Shown piece after piece: positions 36,271 to 47,293 of a DNA stretch of 64,000 bases. Source of the DNA: Glaciozyma antarctica PI12 (lineage: Eukaryota > Basidiomycota > Microbotryomycetes > Kriegeriales > Camptobasidiaceae). The DNA is taken from positions 186,001 to 250,000 of the forward strand of contig KZ627152.1 in NCBI GenBank assembly GCA_002917775.1, given 5' to 3'. Under the pieces are notes generated by a model. The model was not told the DNA's origin. It did no database searches and saw only the letters and a program-made list of their open reading frames with translations. Position numbers and translations under genes: made by a program. How positions within the stretch are numbered: position 1 is the first letter of the stretch; every line of letters begins with the position of its first letter.

Positions 36271-38151
36271 ATGAAGTTCCTCCCTCTCCTCGCCCTCGCG
36301 GCAGTCCTCCCAGCAGCTCAGGCTCACCACTCGGTACGTACCTCCTTTTCACTACTTGCATCCATCCTTCCCCTAGCAGCCATGAAGCTGCCGAAGCAGC
36401 TTTTGAGTGTGCTTGCGTTTCGCCACCATCTCGTCCTCGCAGCTCCGGGACGCGCGCTGACTGATTCTTTCCCTCGCAGATCTGGACTCCCAGCATGTAC
36501 GGCGTCGGTCCTAACTGGAACTACACGGCGGGACGACCCCGTCGGTCCGATTGGCCCTGGCGTTGCGAAGCAAGATGACTGGTGGTTCCGGTTCGTCGCA
36601 GATTGCCCTTCTTTACTTCGTCGCTGACGCCGTTCTTTCTCAGAGGACCCGCATGGAGAGCTCTAAAGCCAGCCGCAGGTGCAGTCAGCACTCTCGTCGC
36701 CGGCGGCAAGTTCACCATCGAGATCGCGTGCGTCCCTTTCCCTCCTCGCTCGCTGGGCTTCGCTGACCTGGCCCCATTCTCCTCTCTCCTTTCAGCTGCC
36801 ACATTGCCTGGACTTCGCTCGGATGGCGCACGACTCAAGAGGGCAGCTACCTCGACGCCTGCCCTGGCAACGTCGGATCTTATCACGCTGGCGACCCTGA
36901 TGCCTACATCGACGAGTCGCTCGTCTCTGGATGTGCTCTCGGTATCGCAGACGTAGACTCTATCGAAAAGGTGCACTCTTCTTCTCGTTCGTTTTTCGCA
37001 GGGCAAACACTGACTCCTCGCTTGCGAAGGTGACTTGGGACAACCTCGCGATCTTCTCTGTTCAGTCCAAGTGCGTGCGAAACCGCGTTACCACCTTTGA
37101 TGTGAGTGCTTCCTTCTCTTTTGAGCGCCTGCGGATCTCGCGACGCTCTCATTCTGGCGTGCACCTCGCTGACTCTCTTCTTCTCCCTCAGGTTCCCGCT
37201 GCGATGCCGAAATGTACTGGCTCCAAATGCATCTGCGCCTGGTTCTGGCTCGCTAACAACGGCACTGCCAACTTTGTACGTCGCTTCGCTCTCTGATCGC
37301 ATTCTTCGACTAACCGCTGTGCCTTCGCAGTACATGGTTCGTCGCTTTTCGGCCCTCATTCACTCATCCGCTAATCCGCTAACGGGCCCCTCTCTGCAGA
37401 CCGGATTTGACTGCAGCGTTACCGGCTCTCCCATCAACGCGCGCCCTATCTCAGCCCCCATCGACCCCGGATGGTGCCCCAAGGACAGCACGACCTGCTT
37501 TCCGACCAAAGGCGCCAAACGACCTCTTTACGCTTACAACTCTCCCTCGAACGTCATTTGGCGAGGGAACGACGATCGGCCAGGGTACCATCGTAACTGG
37601 GGATTCCTTGACGGAGCGCAGAACGATATCTGTGCGTTCATTCCTCTCGCGATGGCGGTTGGGATCTCGCTGACCTTTCGCTGTTTTTAGTCGAGCCCGC
37701 CGTCGTTATCTCCACCTCCCTCGCCAGCACTGTCAGCACTACCCGCACCACGTAAGCTCTTCTCTCCTCGCTCGCGCAAGCCACAGCTAACACGATTCGC
37801 CTTCGCAGGACGCTCGCCTCGACGACGGCTTCTCCAACCACCAGCGTCTTCACAACCAAGCCCAAAACTTCCATGTCCTCCACCACCATCTCCACTCCCA
37901 CCACCACCTCCCGCCTCACCACCACCACCGCAAAAACGACAACGGCCCGTCGGGGCGTCTGGAAGCCCACCACCACTACTGCTCGCGCAGCGAAGCGCGC
38001 AGAACCTACTCGCCACGCAAGGGATTTCGTGGTGATTGGGGATCCGGAGGAGGGGAGGGCGGAGTGGGTCGCTGCGAGGGTTGAGGCGATGAGGGTCGGG
38101 TGCGGGGAGTTGGATCATGCGTGTCGGGCGGTGAATGGGACGATGTTTTAG
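36271..38151 (+). CDS. Secreted AA14-type LPMO-like protein, copy 3 (apparent frame slip)
   Basis: Signal peptide MKFLPLLALAAVLPAAQA, then HHSIWTPSMYGVG as in copy 2. All later blocks are present: DDWWFRGPAWRAL, KFTIEIACHIAWTSLGW, YLDACPGNVGSYHAG, CTGSKCICAWFWLANNG, FEPAVVI, a Thr-rich linker, and the tail DPEEGRAEWVAARVEAM, CGELDHACRAVNG. In exon 2 one extra C near 36534, judged against copies 1 and 2 (GGAGAC versus GGACGAC), breaks the frame between YTAG and PVGP. Everything downstream is intact with good splice sites, so a sequencing error is more likely than a dead gene. It is tandem with copy 2 and shares a 145-bp identical tract (37493-37637). Confidence 0.7.
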
Positions 38152-38747
38152 AAGGTTGTTGGGGGATACAAGGGATTGGGGTCATACATGGGATTAGATG
38201 ATGTTTAAGGGCTGTAGGAGCAGATGTTGTAACGCATTCCGCATTCCGCATTCCGCTTCGCTAGAGCTCGAGAGACCTGCTTCCTCCGAACTTCGATGTA
38301 TTCTCCGTCAGCGCTTAAGAAAAGGCATCGTGCGATCGAGGTGAAAGCGAAACTGAGGCAGCTCTGCAGGCCGACATTCGCGGACTCCGATTCGACGTCC
38401 CCCTCTGCACCTTCTCCTTCCTCATTCTCCTCCTCATGTTCTGCCTCTCTACGTCCAGAGCAGCTGCGAAGTCCCTCGCCTCCACACCTCGCCCGCTCAC
38501 CGTCTCGCCACAGCTCCCGAGAACCTCGCACCTCGCCTCGAACCTCTCTGCCCCCTTCCTCCCCGAGAGCAACTCGAACTACCATCGTGTAGCCGAATCT
38601 ACACGCAGGCATACCAGCTCCAAAACGTTTCCTGACCCCCGCCCAAATTGGCCCAAAAGCCCTAAATTGGGCAAGTTTGGGCGAGATGGGGGACCGAAGC
38701 GCTCTCTTGCTCTTCTTCCAGCACCAGTTCCAGGTACGCGCTGTCAA
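38152..38747. other. Convergent 3' region between LPMO-like copy 3 and DAHP synthase
   Basis: No gene is seen in these 596 bp. Around 38640-38685 the sequence repeats short cccaaattgg/ccctaaattggg-like words in both orientations and could form an imperfect stem in the 3' end of the DAHP synthase mRNA. The open frames on both strands are low-complexity. Confidence 0.4.
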
Positions 38748-41056
38748 TTACACCTTGCGCGACTGGCTTTGAGCTCTCGACTCGGAGAGCTTGGAGAGGA
38801 TGTCGTTCTTCTCCCTCCCTCGTCGGGTGGTCTGGAACTGCGAACTGAGCATGAAAGCGACGTCTGCGCCGCGCGTATCAGCCTAATCCTCGCAGGGAGA
38901 GAAGAGGGGGAACGTACCTAGGCTTTGCTCGAAATTGAGTCGCGCTGAATCGAGGGGAAGTCAGCGTCTGCACGGAAAGAGGAAGGGAAGGGAACGCACG
39001 ATCGCAGTAGCTCTCGAACCTAAGCCCCAATTCCTCCTCTCCCAACTCCATCGACCCTCCCGTACATTCCGTGACCGAGAACCCCTCCGTGATATCCGCC
39101 GTCAATTCGAGGTGAACGCCACCGAGTTTGGAGCCCATCGAAGCGTGAATCTTGATCGACGCCGAGATTTCGGTGACGATGTCGGACATGGCGCGCGTTT
39201 TGATAGAGCCGGCGTTCTTGGTGTTGCCGTGCATGGGGTCGCAGCACCAGACGACTATGGGGGAGGTCAGTTGAGTTGCCGGGGAGACGGAGATCGAGAG
39301 GACGAACCGGGGTGGCCAGAGCGCTTGACGGCGTCGATGTGGCCGGGAAGGAGGCTCTCGACCTGTGCGTACTCGTCAGGAGGGTTCGAATGGGCGGAGA
39401 AGGAACGCACGAGGTCGGCACCGTAGCGCGAGATGAGAGTCACGCGTCCGGGCTCCTTGTTCGGGTCGACGATGCTGAGGAGACGAACGAGCTCAACGGG
39501 ATCAGAGGTAGGGCCGACCTGCGACGCAAGGCTGGGTAAGCAGAGGTCCACGAATGTTGACGAATGAGCGAGCGTACCTTGATCCCGATGGGGTTTCGCA
39601 AGCCCCGGAAGAACTCGACGTGAGCGCCAGTGACGGAGCGTGTTCGGTCGCCGATCCACTGCGAAGAAAATGGGAGTCAGATCTGCTTCCTCGAAGATGT
39701 ACGGGCGAAGACTAACGATGAAATGGCTGCGAAGGAGCCAAAGTCAGCAAAGCTACACAGAAAGTAAAACTGAGAAAGACATACGCGCTCGTGCAGTAGA
39801 ACCCTCGCTCGTCGTCGGGACCAGTCCTCGCGAACATCGGCACCGGTAGCTCGCGCGTCAACGCCGATTCGTACTCCAACATCAAAGCCTGTGCGATCTT
39901 CGTAAGTTCACAGTTCTGCACGAGCGCGAAAAGGAGCGCACCTCGTGGCTCATCCAGATATCCGCACTCTCCAAAGCTCCGCCAATCCCTCCCTTGCTCG
40001 CCGCACCGGACCGATCGACGCCCACAACCCTCATAAACTCCAACGCCTCGCTCAAGTTCTTCACAATCTCCTCGTACGACGCCAGCAATTCCGGCGAACG
40101 AACATGCTCGAGCGGAAGCGACCACGGCACGCTCTCCTTTTGCGAAGTAGGGAGGGAGGCGAAACCCGAGGAGAGGAGGGAGCGAACGTGGTTGACGGTG
40201 GCGGCCGAGTGGAAGTAGGCGCCTAGAAGGCGTTCGGGGTCGGGAGTGCGGTCGTCCGTGGAAAATCCATTCACGTTGTCGCCGCTGCATGCGAGGGGTT
40301 AGGCGGGCGAGCAGGCGAAGGGGGGACGACGGACCGGAAGGAGGGGATCTCTTTGCCTTCGAACATCTCGGTGGGCTTGCTTCGTGGCTTGGCGTACTGT
40401 GAGACGGGCCGAGTCAGCTTGTGGGTCGTAAGTGGATTGAAGGAGAGACGAACCTGTCCTCCCATGCGAGCGACGCGAACCACAGGAACCTTCATTCCCC
40501 CTGCACACACGCCAAGCCGTCAGCTCCCTGTGCTTCTTCCTTCCACGCTGCCGCCAGGACTCACAAATCAGGATCAAACTCATCGACAAAAGGAGCGACA
40601 GCCGGTGCTCGATCTTGGTGGCAGAGCAGTAGTCAAAGAGCTCTAGCGTTCCGGCGTGTCAGCTCTCGCTCAGCTCCTGAAGCTCTCCAACGTACCCGCA
40701 CAATCCCCCCCTTGCAACAAAAACGCCTCGCCCTTTGCGACTGCCGCCAAACTGAGCTTGAGGCGTTCGATCTGGCAGCAGCATGAGCACGCGGTTCCTT
40801 CAGGGCCAGGAAAGGGCGAGCTGCTCACCTCTACTGCTGATACGAGCGGCGGTAGCTCTTCAAGCTTTTGGACTACCTCTGCGAGCCCCTTCTTCCTCTT
40901 CCATGCTGCTGGATCTGCTTCCGCGACTTCCGCAGGGACGGCCGGGTAGTCGACGGCCTGGGTGACGGGGAACGACCGCCAGGAAGCTGGACTCCAAGGC
41001 TGCTGCTGTTGCTGTTCTTCAGTCGACTGTTCTTCGGTCAACGAATGTCGAGTCAT
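38748..41056 (-). CDS. Class II 3-deoxy-D-arabino-heptulosonate-7-phosphate (DAHP) synthase
   Basis: The first step of the shikimate pathway: phosphoenolpyruvate plus erythrose-4-phosphate gives DAHP. The start [20 protein letters not shown] is followed by [46 protein letters not shown] (metal-binding Cys), [62 protein letters not shown] and [30 protein letters not shown]. These are class II (plant and bacterial type) landmarks, not the class I Aro3/Aro4 type of budding yeast. About twelve introns; stop TAA at 38748-38750. It is divergent from REI1 across 155 bp. It should supply chorismate for aromatic amino acids; feedback behaviour cannot be read from sequence. Confidence 0.92.
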
Positions 41057-41211
41057 TGTCAAGCTGAAAGATGAAAGGGAGCTGACTCGCGCCTGGCTGA
41101 GCAAGTCAAACGAGGCCACAAGCTGAAAGGCCCGGCTCCGAGCCAAGTTTTCTTCCTCGGAGGTCTCTACAGCTTGAACTCAACCTCTCTCTCAACTCCA
41201 GCTCGAACAAG
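41057..41211. promoter_or_regulatory. Compact divergent promoter between DAHP synthase and REI1
   Basis: Only 155 bp separate the two start codons, so both leaders and promoters are squeezed here. Pyrimidine-rich sequence (caacctctctctcaactcc) precedes the REI1 start. No known motif was identified. Confidence 0.4.
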
Positions 41212-43097
41212 ATGGTCGACTTCAAGAACCCTCACGACCACCAGCAGGAGGAGGACAGCTTGGCCTACGTTCAGCCTCACATCGAGGACGCGGGGACTTC
41301 TCTCACCCATCCATACACCTGCCTTTCGTGCTCTCTCGCCTTCACCGATACCGCATCTCAACGCGAGCACTACGCCACCGACCTTCACCGCTACAACTCG
41401 AAGCGCCGTGTCGCTGGACTCGGTCCTGTCAGCATCGAGCTCTACAACGAGAAAGTGCTCTCATCTCGTGTGGAGCCCACGGAGGAGACTGTCGCTGGAC
41501 GGTTGAGCTGCAAGGCCTGCAAGTGAGTCGACCTTTTCCTTCTGTACGAACGCTAGCAACGGCTTGGAGGGCTGGGGAGCTGACATGGGAGAAATGGTGG
41601 CGTTGGAGATGGCTCAGCAGCAACCACCGCCGAATCCAGCTTGCTGATGCAGCTTTTCTCTCCGCTGCAGCAAGACGTTCAACACGGCCGCCACCCAGGC
41701 GACTCACTGCCTGTCCAAGAAGCACAAGGAGGCCGTCTTCCGCGCCGCCTCCGCCGTCAAAGTCAGCGACCTCGTCTCCCCTCTTCCTTCTCCCCCGGCC
41801 GTCGAGCCCAAGGAGGACCTCACGATGGAGGAAGCTCTCGACGCCGCCGTCGCCGAGACCTCCGAAGACCCTGTCCCTTCGACTTCCTCTTCGACTCCCG
41901 CCCCTGTCGCAGCTCCCATCCTCGAGTCCTCGGGCGACCCCAAACTCGACCTCCTCATCGCCAAGCGTATCCTCGCCGCTCCCCCGGTCGCCCCTACGAC
42001 TTGCCTCTTCTGTCCTCACGCTTCGGCGTCGGTCAAGGAGTGCGCGGCGCACATGCGCGTCGCCCATTCGTTCGTCATCCCCGAGGAGGAATACCTCGTC
42101 GATCTCGAGGGACTGTTGAGGAGGTTGGGAGAGGAGGTTGGAACCTGGAACGTGTGCATCTTCTGCGGACAGGGTTACGGTGGAAACATCAACCTTGATT
42201 CGGAGGGACAGTCGGAGGAGGAGATGGCCAAGAAGGCGAGCAAGGGAGTCGAAGCTGTGCGGAATCACATGAAGTCCAAGGTGCGCTCTTTTCTTCGTTC
42301 TTTCTCCTTCTCAAAGCTGACGATCGTACCCCTTACAGTCTCACTGCAAGCTTCCCTACAACACCGAATCTCAACGCCTCGATCTTGCCGACTTTTACGA
42401 CTTCCGGCCTTCGTACCCCGACTACGTCAGCCGGAAGGAGCGCAAGGCTCTCGCGGCCGGCAAGGCGGTGCCTACGGACGAGTGGGAGGATCTCGAAGGC
42501 GAAGGCGAGGTGGACGGAGGAGGGACTCGAGGTCGTTTACGAGGACGCGTCTGATTCGGAGGACGAGGAGCTCCCCGAGTCGGAGATCACCTACGGCGAC
42601 AGTTCGTACGAGCTGGTCCTCCCCTCTGGCGCTCGGATCGGGAACAAGGCGCACAAGCACATCTACAAACAGAACCTCGCGCCTCACCTCGGCCAGAACC
42701 CCTTCAAGCCCTCGGCCCATTCCTCCCCTCACACCGCGTACCGCCCTTCGCCTCATTCGGCCGCTCTCCTCTCCCTCGTCCCCGCGATGCAAAAGGACAA
42801 GTCGCACTCGCGGCCTTTGTACGAGTCGGGCCTCATCCCTGCCAAGGGTGCTGGAGCCGGCGGGAACGGAGATGTCATTCGCGCGATGTCATTAGCGAGA
42901 GGAACAAGGACGCCAACAAGTCGGTCAGGAACTTTACCGAGATGAAGGTTCGCGCAAGGCAGGAGTTTATCAGGGGTGTCAAGGCCAACTCTCAGGAGCA
43001 TGTGAGTCGGTTTCGTTGTCGTCGTCGTCGTCGTCGTCGTTTGCGAGTGCTGACGAGAGTCTCGTTTCTTCAGTACCGCGATCATCTTTTGCAGTAG
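41212..43097 (+). CDS. REI1: REI1/ZNF622-type 60S ribosome maturation zinc-finger protein (two apparent frame slips)
   Basis: The family start is clear: C2H2 zinc finger YTCLSCSLAFTDTASQREHY with TDLHRYNSKRRVAGLGPVS, then CKACKKTFNTAATQATHCLS, then CLFCPHASASVKECAAHM with VAHSFVIPEEEYLVD and CIFCGQGY, HMKSKSHCKLPYNTES, DFYDFRPSYPDY. The conserved core SYELVLPSGARIGNKAHKH with YKQNLAPHL lies in the +1 frame after about 42516 (one extra G in a G-rich stretch). The frame returns at about 42883 to SERNKDANKSVRN, KVRARQEFIRGVKANSQEHY. Both parts are highly conserved, so the slips look like assembly errors. REI1 is a cytoplasmic factor that recycles shuttling factors from pre-60S particles. Stop TAG at 43095-43097. 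Confidence 0.85.
43018..43041. repeat. GTC trinucleotide microsatellite inside the last REI1 intron
   Basis: Seven or eight consecutive GTC units start just after the intron donor (gtgagt near 43002). The repeat is intronic, so length changes should not alter the protein. Confidence 0.85.
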
Positions 43098-43290
43098 TCG
43101 CGTGTCATGCCCTTTGTACAGACCCACCCCTTTTTTGCTGCACTGTAGCCCTTCTGCACGTCCGTCCATTGCGAAAGATCGAGAGAGAGAAGCTTCGCGA
43201 GACGACTTCGCCAAATCCAAATCGCCCAAGTCATCGGCGCGCTGCCTCCCTTCCTCACTCCCTCACGACCACCACCACCCCCGCAACACG

Positions 43291-43820
43291 ATGTAAGCCC
43301 CACCGCCCACTCCTCTCCACGCATACCTGACCCACGCGCTCCAGGCCCCGCCCCCTACCAGGCCACCTAGCTCTCAAAGACTTCAACGCGCGCAAAGCCG
43401 TCGCCGGTCCGTCCTCCCTCTCTCCCTCGCTCCCCTTCACTAACGCTGCGCAACCAGCAAACGAACTCCTCCGCCGCGCCTACCTCTTCATCGTTCGAAA
43501 CGAGACTATCGACCCGAAAGTGCGGACGGCAGCTATGCTCAAACTCAACGCTTTCCCCCGTGCCGTTCGTCCTCTCCCCCCTTCTCCCTGTTGCAGCACT
43601 GATAAAGGTGTGGACAGACGAGGCCTACGGCTGTGAAGAATAGGTGTACGGAGACGGGGAGGGGGGGAGGAGTGTTTTCGGAATTCGGGCTGTGTCGGGT
43701 ATGTCCTCTCTCGATGCGCTTGTGGTGTGAAGGGGGTGAGCTGATGAGTGGATGTAGCATCGGTTTAAGCTGGCGGCGACGGCGGGGAATATCCCGGGGG
43801 TGTCGAAGGCTTCTTGGTGA
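43291..43820 (+). CDS. MRP2: Mitochondrial small ribosomal subunit protein uS14m
   Basis: The exons join to MPRPLPGHLALKDFNARKAV, then NELLRRAYLFIVRNETIDP, MLKLNAFPRATRPTAVKNRC, TETGRGGGVFSEFGLCRHRF and AGNIPGVSKASW. The last three blocks are the uS14 signature; a zinc-free mitochondrial form is typical. The start codon appears to be split by the first intron: AT at 43291-43292, intron 43293-43344, G at 43345. Without that splice the ATG is followed at once by TAA. Further introns lie near 43409-43457, 43567-43619 and 43700-43758. Stop TGA 43818-43820. It binds the head of the mitochondrial small subunit; the symbol follows yeast. Confidence 0.88.
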
Positions 43821-44144
43821 GGTGGTGCTGAGGAGGACTGGGGAAGGAGACGTTGTAAAGCACTGCATGGAAGTGGAAGCATGGTGGAGAGGGCGAGGAG
43901 GTTTGGAGGTGGTGAGAGGACGGCGTGAGGTGGTGCACCGAGGGCTGCTGTGGCGTTCCTGCTCGACTGCTCCTTCTGCGCGATCTTCTGCTCGCCACCT
44001 CGAGGAGGCTCGATTTCGACGACTGCTCTCGCTCCAAAGCTCTAAAAGGGTCTGCTCTCTTCTCCAGATACATCCAACGACGGCTTCAATTCGTTCCACC
44101 TGCTCGCATGGTAACCCCCCTCCTACTCCATACGCACGACCTCC
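43821..44144. other. Convergent 3' region, nothing seen
   Basis: The 324 bp lie between the stops of uS14m (+) and the NYN-LOTUS gene (-). Open frames here are shadows with no recognisable domain. Confidence 0.4.
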
Positions 44145-46136
44145 CTACGATCGGTACGCCTCCGTCAACTGGATCCACTCTCCTCCCTGGAAGTCCGCTC
44201 TCCCAAGCCTAACGATTCCCAACCTCTGCGCCGCCGCCGAATACGACTTGAAGTCCGTCAACCCGGGCCCAAGCAAGCTGCTACACACGCCAAAGTTAGC
44301 TCACGTCCCCTCTCGCTCCATCGACCGACTCACTAGATCGCAGGATTCCCCTCCTTCAAATCCGTCCCGATGAGCCCACGAGCAGGCCTCGTCTCTCCGT
44401 GCGCCAATCGCTCACGAAGGACTTCGACGAGGGGCACGAACGCGCGAGGGATAGTGCGCGTGCGACGGATGCTTGATGATTGTGGGGCGGCGTTGGTGGG
44501 ATCGTGGGCGCCCGTGAGGGTGATACCACCACGGAGAGGTTGGTGAAGCTTGGGGACGAGGGTGGAGGCGTAGGAGCTGCTGAGGGGTGGGGGAGGGGGA
44601 GAGGCGGGGAGCGTGGTGCTGGGGAGACTGGTGCTGGGGAGACCGGTGCTAGGGAGATTAGGGAAAGCGGGGGAGGGCTGGGGAGAGGTGATCCTGCGGA
44701 GCGAGGTGAGCGAGGGATGCGAGAGTGAGGGGAGGACGTACAGCTCGAAGCCCCAGGATTGCTTGTGGGTACCTCGCAGCTCGGAAGGCGATGAGGACCA
44801 GACGTCTGAGGACTGCTGGCGAGTGCTCTGCAGCTCGGGAGGCGACGAGGGCCAGGTGTCGGTCGAGCGAGCTGCGCCAGGCATGTGTGAGGTCCAGATG
44901 GATCTGCGAGCGGGTCAGCACTTCGCTCGTCAATGTGGTGGTGGGACTCACTCATGCTCTGGACGCGCTGCAGATTCCCACTCGTCGTCGTCCAGTCGTC
45001 CGATGGCGGGGAGCGATCCGGCGTTGAGGGCGTGCATGCTCGCAGCTTCTTGCGGCCAGGCATTCGCCAGAGCTTGCTGAAGTCTGTGATAAGTCGTCAG
45101 TCACAGTTCAACAGGAGAAGAAGAACGCACCCCGTGATGCCGAACGCGTTCCCTTCGTGCATCGCTGACTCTCGCTCCTGAGACCTGCGTTCCATACCAG
45201 CCGTTAGAGACGTCCAGGCGACTCTCGAAAAGAGTGGCGTACCTCAGCGATGCCTCCGAAGCGAAAACAGGCGAACCCTTTGCCTGAGTTCGCACGATAG
45301 ACGAGCCAGAGCTGGAGGAGCTCGCATGCCCGTTTGCTCGCTCGAAGACGGCGAAGCTGCTCGCTCCCGAAGTTCCCCTCGACTGCTCCGTCCCATTCTT
45401 GATCTCCTCCGATGCCCTCCTGCGACCAGAACGTCAGCTCATCCCACCACCCCGTCCTCGGACTACGACTCACCTTCCACCCACCGAGCCCACCTTCTCC
45501 CTCGCTCCGCCCTTCATCTCCTCCTCCTTCTTAATCGCCTCAGCCTCCCAATTCCCGTTGAGCACCTCGTCCCACTTGAGCACCAAATCCGCACGTTCGC
45601 CGCTCGTCCCGACGTCGTTCGGAGGCAAGATGAGCACAACGCGGAAGCCTCGGTTCCGGAGGGCGGTGATGGAATAGTAGAAGGCTGAAGGATTGGACGC
45701 GATGAGGATCATCGTAGCGTGCGGGGTGTCCAGGGCGTGGGCGAAGACGTCGACCGAAATGAGTCTGCGAGGTGCGTCGGAGGGCTCAGCGTTCGGCGCA
45801 ACAGCGACGTGGAGGAGAAACGGACCGCTCGATGTTGATGGGCTCAGGACGACTGTACGTCGTCAAGCTGACCCCATCCTTCGACAGCGTCCTGCGCAAC
45901 TCGCTCTGACTCTCCGCAGGGAGCTCCGTGAAGCCTCCTGCGTACGCGCGGAAGCTCGCCAGCGGTCCTTGCGCTCGCGCGAGGTGCTGGATCTTCTGAA
46001 TGATCGTGCTGGACGAGTGGCTCGACTGAAGTGGAAAGTTCTGCGTGGGAGGGGTCAGCGAGGGGTCGCCGAGCGGGCGAGGTTGGCGTACGTTGAAAAT
46101 GTCCCAGTAGACCGCAGCTGTGGAAGCGGAGGCCAT
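44145..46136 (-). CDS. NYN-domain plus winged-helix (LOTUS/OST-HTH-like) protein, MARF1-like
   Basis: The start is MASASTAAVYWDIFN at 46136. The NYN fold runs NFPLQSSHSSSTIIQKIQ, LASFRAYAGGF, SELRRTLSKDGVSL, ISVDVFAHALDTPHATMIL, IASNPSAFYYSITALRNRG and FRVVLILPPND. This matches MARF1-type NYN domains, but WDIEN reads WDIFN and the usual SGDRDF reads ASNPSAF, so acidic catalytic residues are missing. A long Ser-rich middle follows. The last two exons give PRAFVPLVEVLRERLAHGE, LIGTDLKEGNPAIYSLLG, FKSYSAAAQRLGIVRLG and GEWIQLTEAYRS, a winged helix like LOTUS/OST-HTH. Stop TAG at 44145-44147. Probably an RNA-binding regulator without nuclease activity (inference). Confidence 0.75.
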
Positions 46137-46456
46137 GCTAGCAGTGCTAGGAGTGAGTGGTGGGAGCGTGAGCGAAATGGAGAGACGGGGAAAGCCAAGA
46201 GTCGTCGACCCTGAGGCCCTGAGGTGCGACCTCGGTAGTGCATCGCGCTCGCGTGCAACTTGCGAATCGTTTCGAGAGAGGGAATCGCAAAGGGCTCAAC
46301 AAGGGCAAGAGGTTACCAGCCTCTCCCACAGGAATCCTCAATACACAGATTCATGAGCAGCGAAGAAGCAGCGGCGATTCCTTCGCAAGGGGTCGCAGCG
46401 GGGTCCGACAGTTCGTTTTATTCCAACTGGCGATAACTTAGCTCTCTTGAGGAAGA
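46137..46456. other. Intergenic between the NYN-LOTUS gene and the MAPEG gene
   Basis: The 320 bp hold the upstream region of the NYN-LOTUS gene and the 3' end of the MAPEG gene. No further feature is seen. Confidence 0.4.
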
Positions 46457-47129
46457 TTATGCGCGAACGAGGTTAAACACAGTGTAGGCGCTGGTCAACA
46501 AAAGACCTGCGAGAAGGAGAGGACGCGTCAGCTTGCGATTACTCCCACGCTACCTTGTCAACTCACCAAGGGAAGCGATGCTGCTGGCTGCGCCCCACAT
46601 GCGGTTCTTGGGGTTGCCGGTGCGGTAGCCAATGGTGTACAGAACACGACCTGCGGCACTGTTTAGCTAGCTGACCGCTCCCTCCATCCACGCAAGCACG
46701 TACCGACAACCCAGGCGCCTCCAAGAGCGGCAGCAACTCGAGGGTGCTCAAGGCCGGAGAGGAGGAGGGAGACGAGCACGGCCGGCAGGTTCTCAACTAG
46801 CGATCGAGAGGTTAGCTCGCTCAGGCGTTGGTGCGGCTACGTAAAGGCGCACTGGTGTTGGCGTGGGCGCGCTGAGAGCAGTTGAAGATCTTGGCCTTGG
46901 GGTCGTTCGCTTGCTGCTCGAGAGAGGCGTAGGCGAGGGGGTATTCAATACCGGCAGCCTTGCGTGCGCCGCCAACGACTGCGCGTGGTGAAGAGGTTAG
47001 GGCGGACCACGTCGTCGACTCGGAGGAGGGCTCACGGAATCCCTGCCAAGCGGTGAGGAAGCCGGTGGAGGCACACACGGCGAGGACAACCGCGTAGTCC
47101 TTTGAGATCTGGAGTCCGAGAGAAGTCAT
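46457..47129 (-). CDS. MAPEG-family microsomal glutathione S-transferase (MGST3-like)
   Basis: The product starts MTSLGLQISKDYAVVLAVCA and continues TGFLTAWQGFRVVGGARKAA, GIEYPLAYASLEQQANDP, FNCSQRAHANTVENLPAVLV, SGLEHPRVAAALGGAWVVGR and LYTIGYRTGNPKNRMWGA. FNCxQRAHxNTxE is the MAPEG signature, and four membrane helices are expected (residues ~10-30, 70-95, 100-120, 130-150). Four short introns; stop TAA at 46457-46459. Family members conjugate glutathione or reduce lipid peroxides in ER or mitochondrial membranes. It is divergent from the serine-pathway aminotransferase, 164 bp away. Confidence 0.9.
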
Positions 47130-47293
47130 GTCGGGAGGGGAGGTGTGGGAGGAAGAAGAGAGGAACACCCATCCGCCCCAAGTCCGATCTCGCGCTGCGC
47201 CCGAAGGCCGAGGGCACGAAGGAAGGAGTCAAGCGCGTTCTCACCTCTTGAACAGCTCAACTCACTCGGACGAAGCACAGCAGACTCGTTTCA

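Noticed and set aside
35638-36464. Several overlapping plus-strand frames between LPMO-like copies 2 and 3
   Set aside because: No domain or splice-consistent model; the last part overlaps the signal-peptide exon of copy 3.
43018-43041. Short regularly repeated units resembling a direct-repeat array
   Set aside because: A simple GTC microsatellite in an intron, not a CRISPR array; the genome is eukaryotic.
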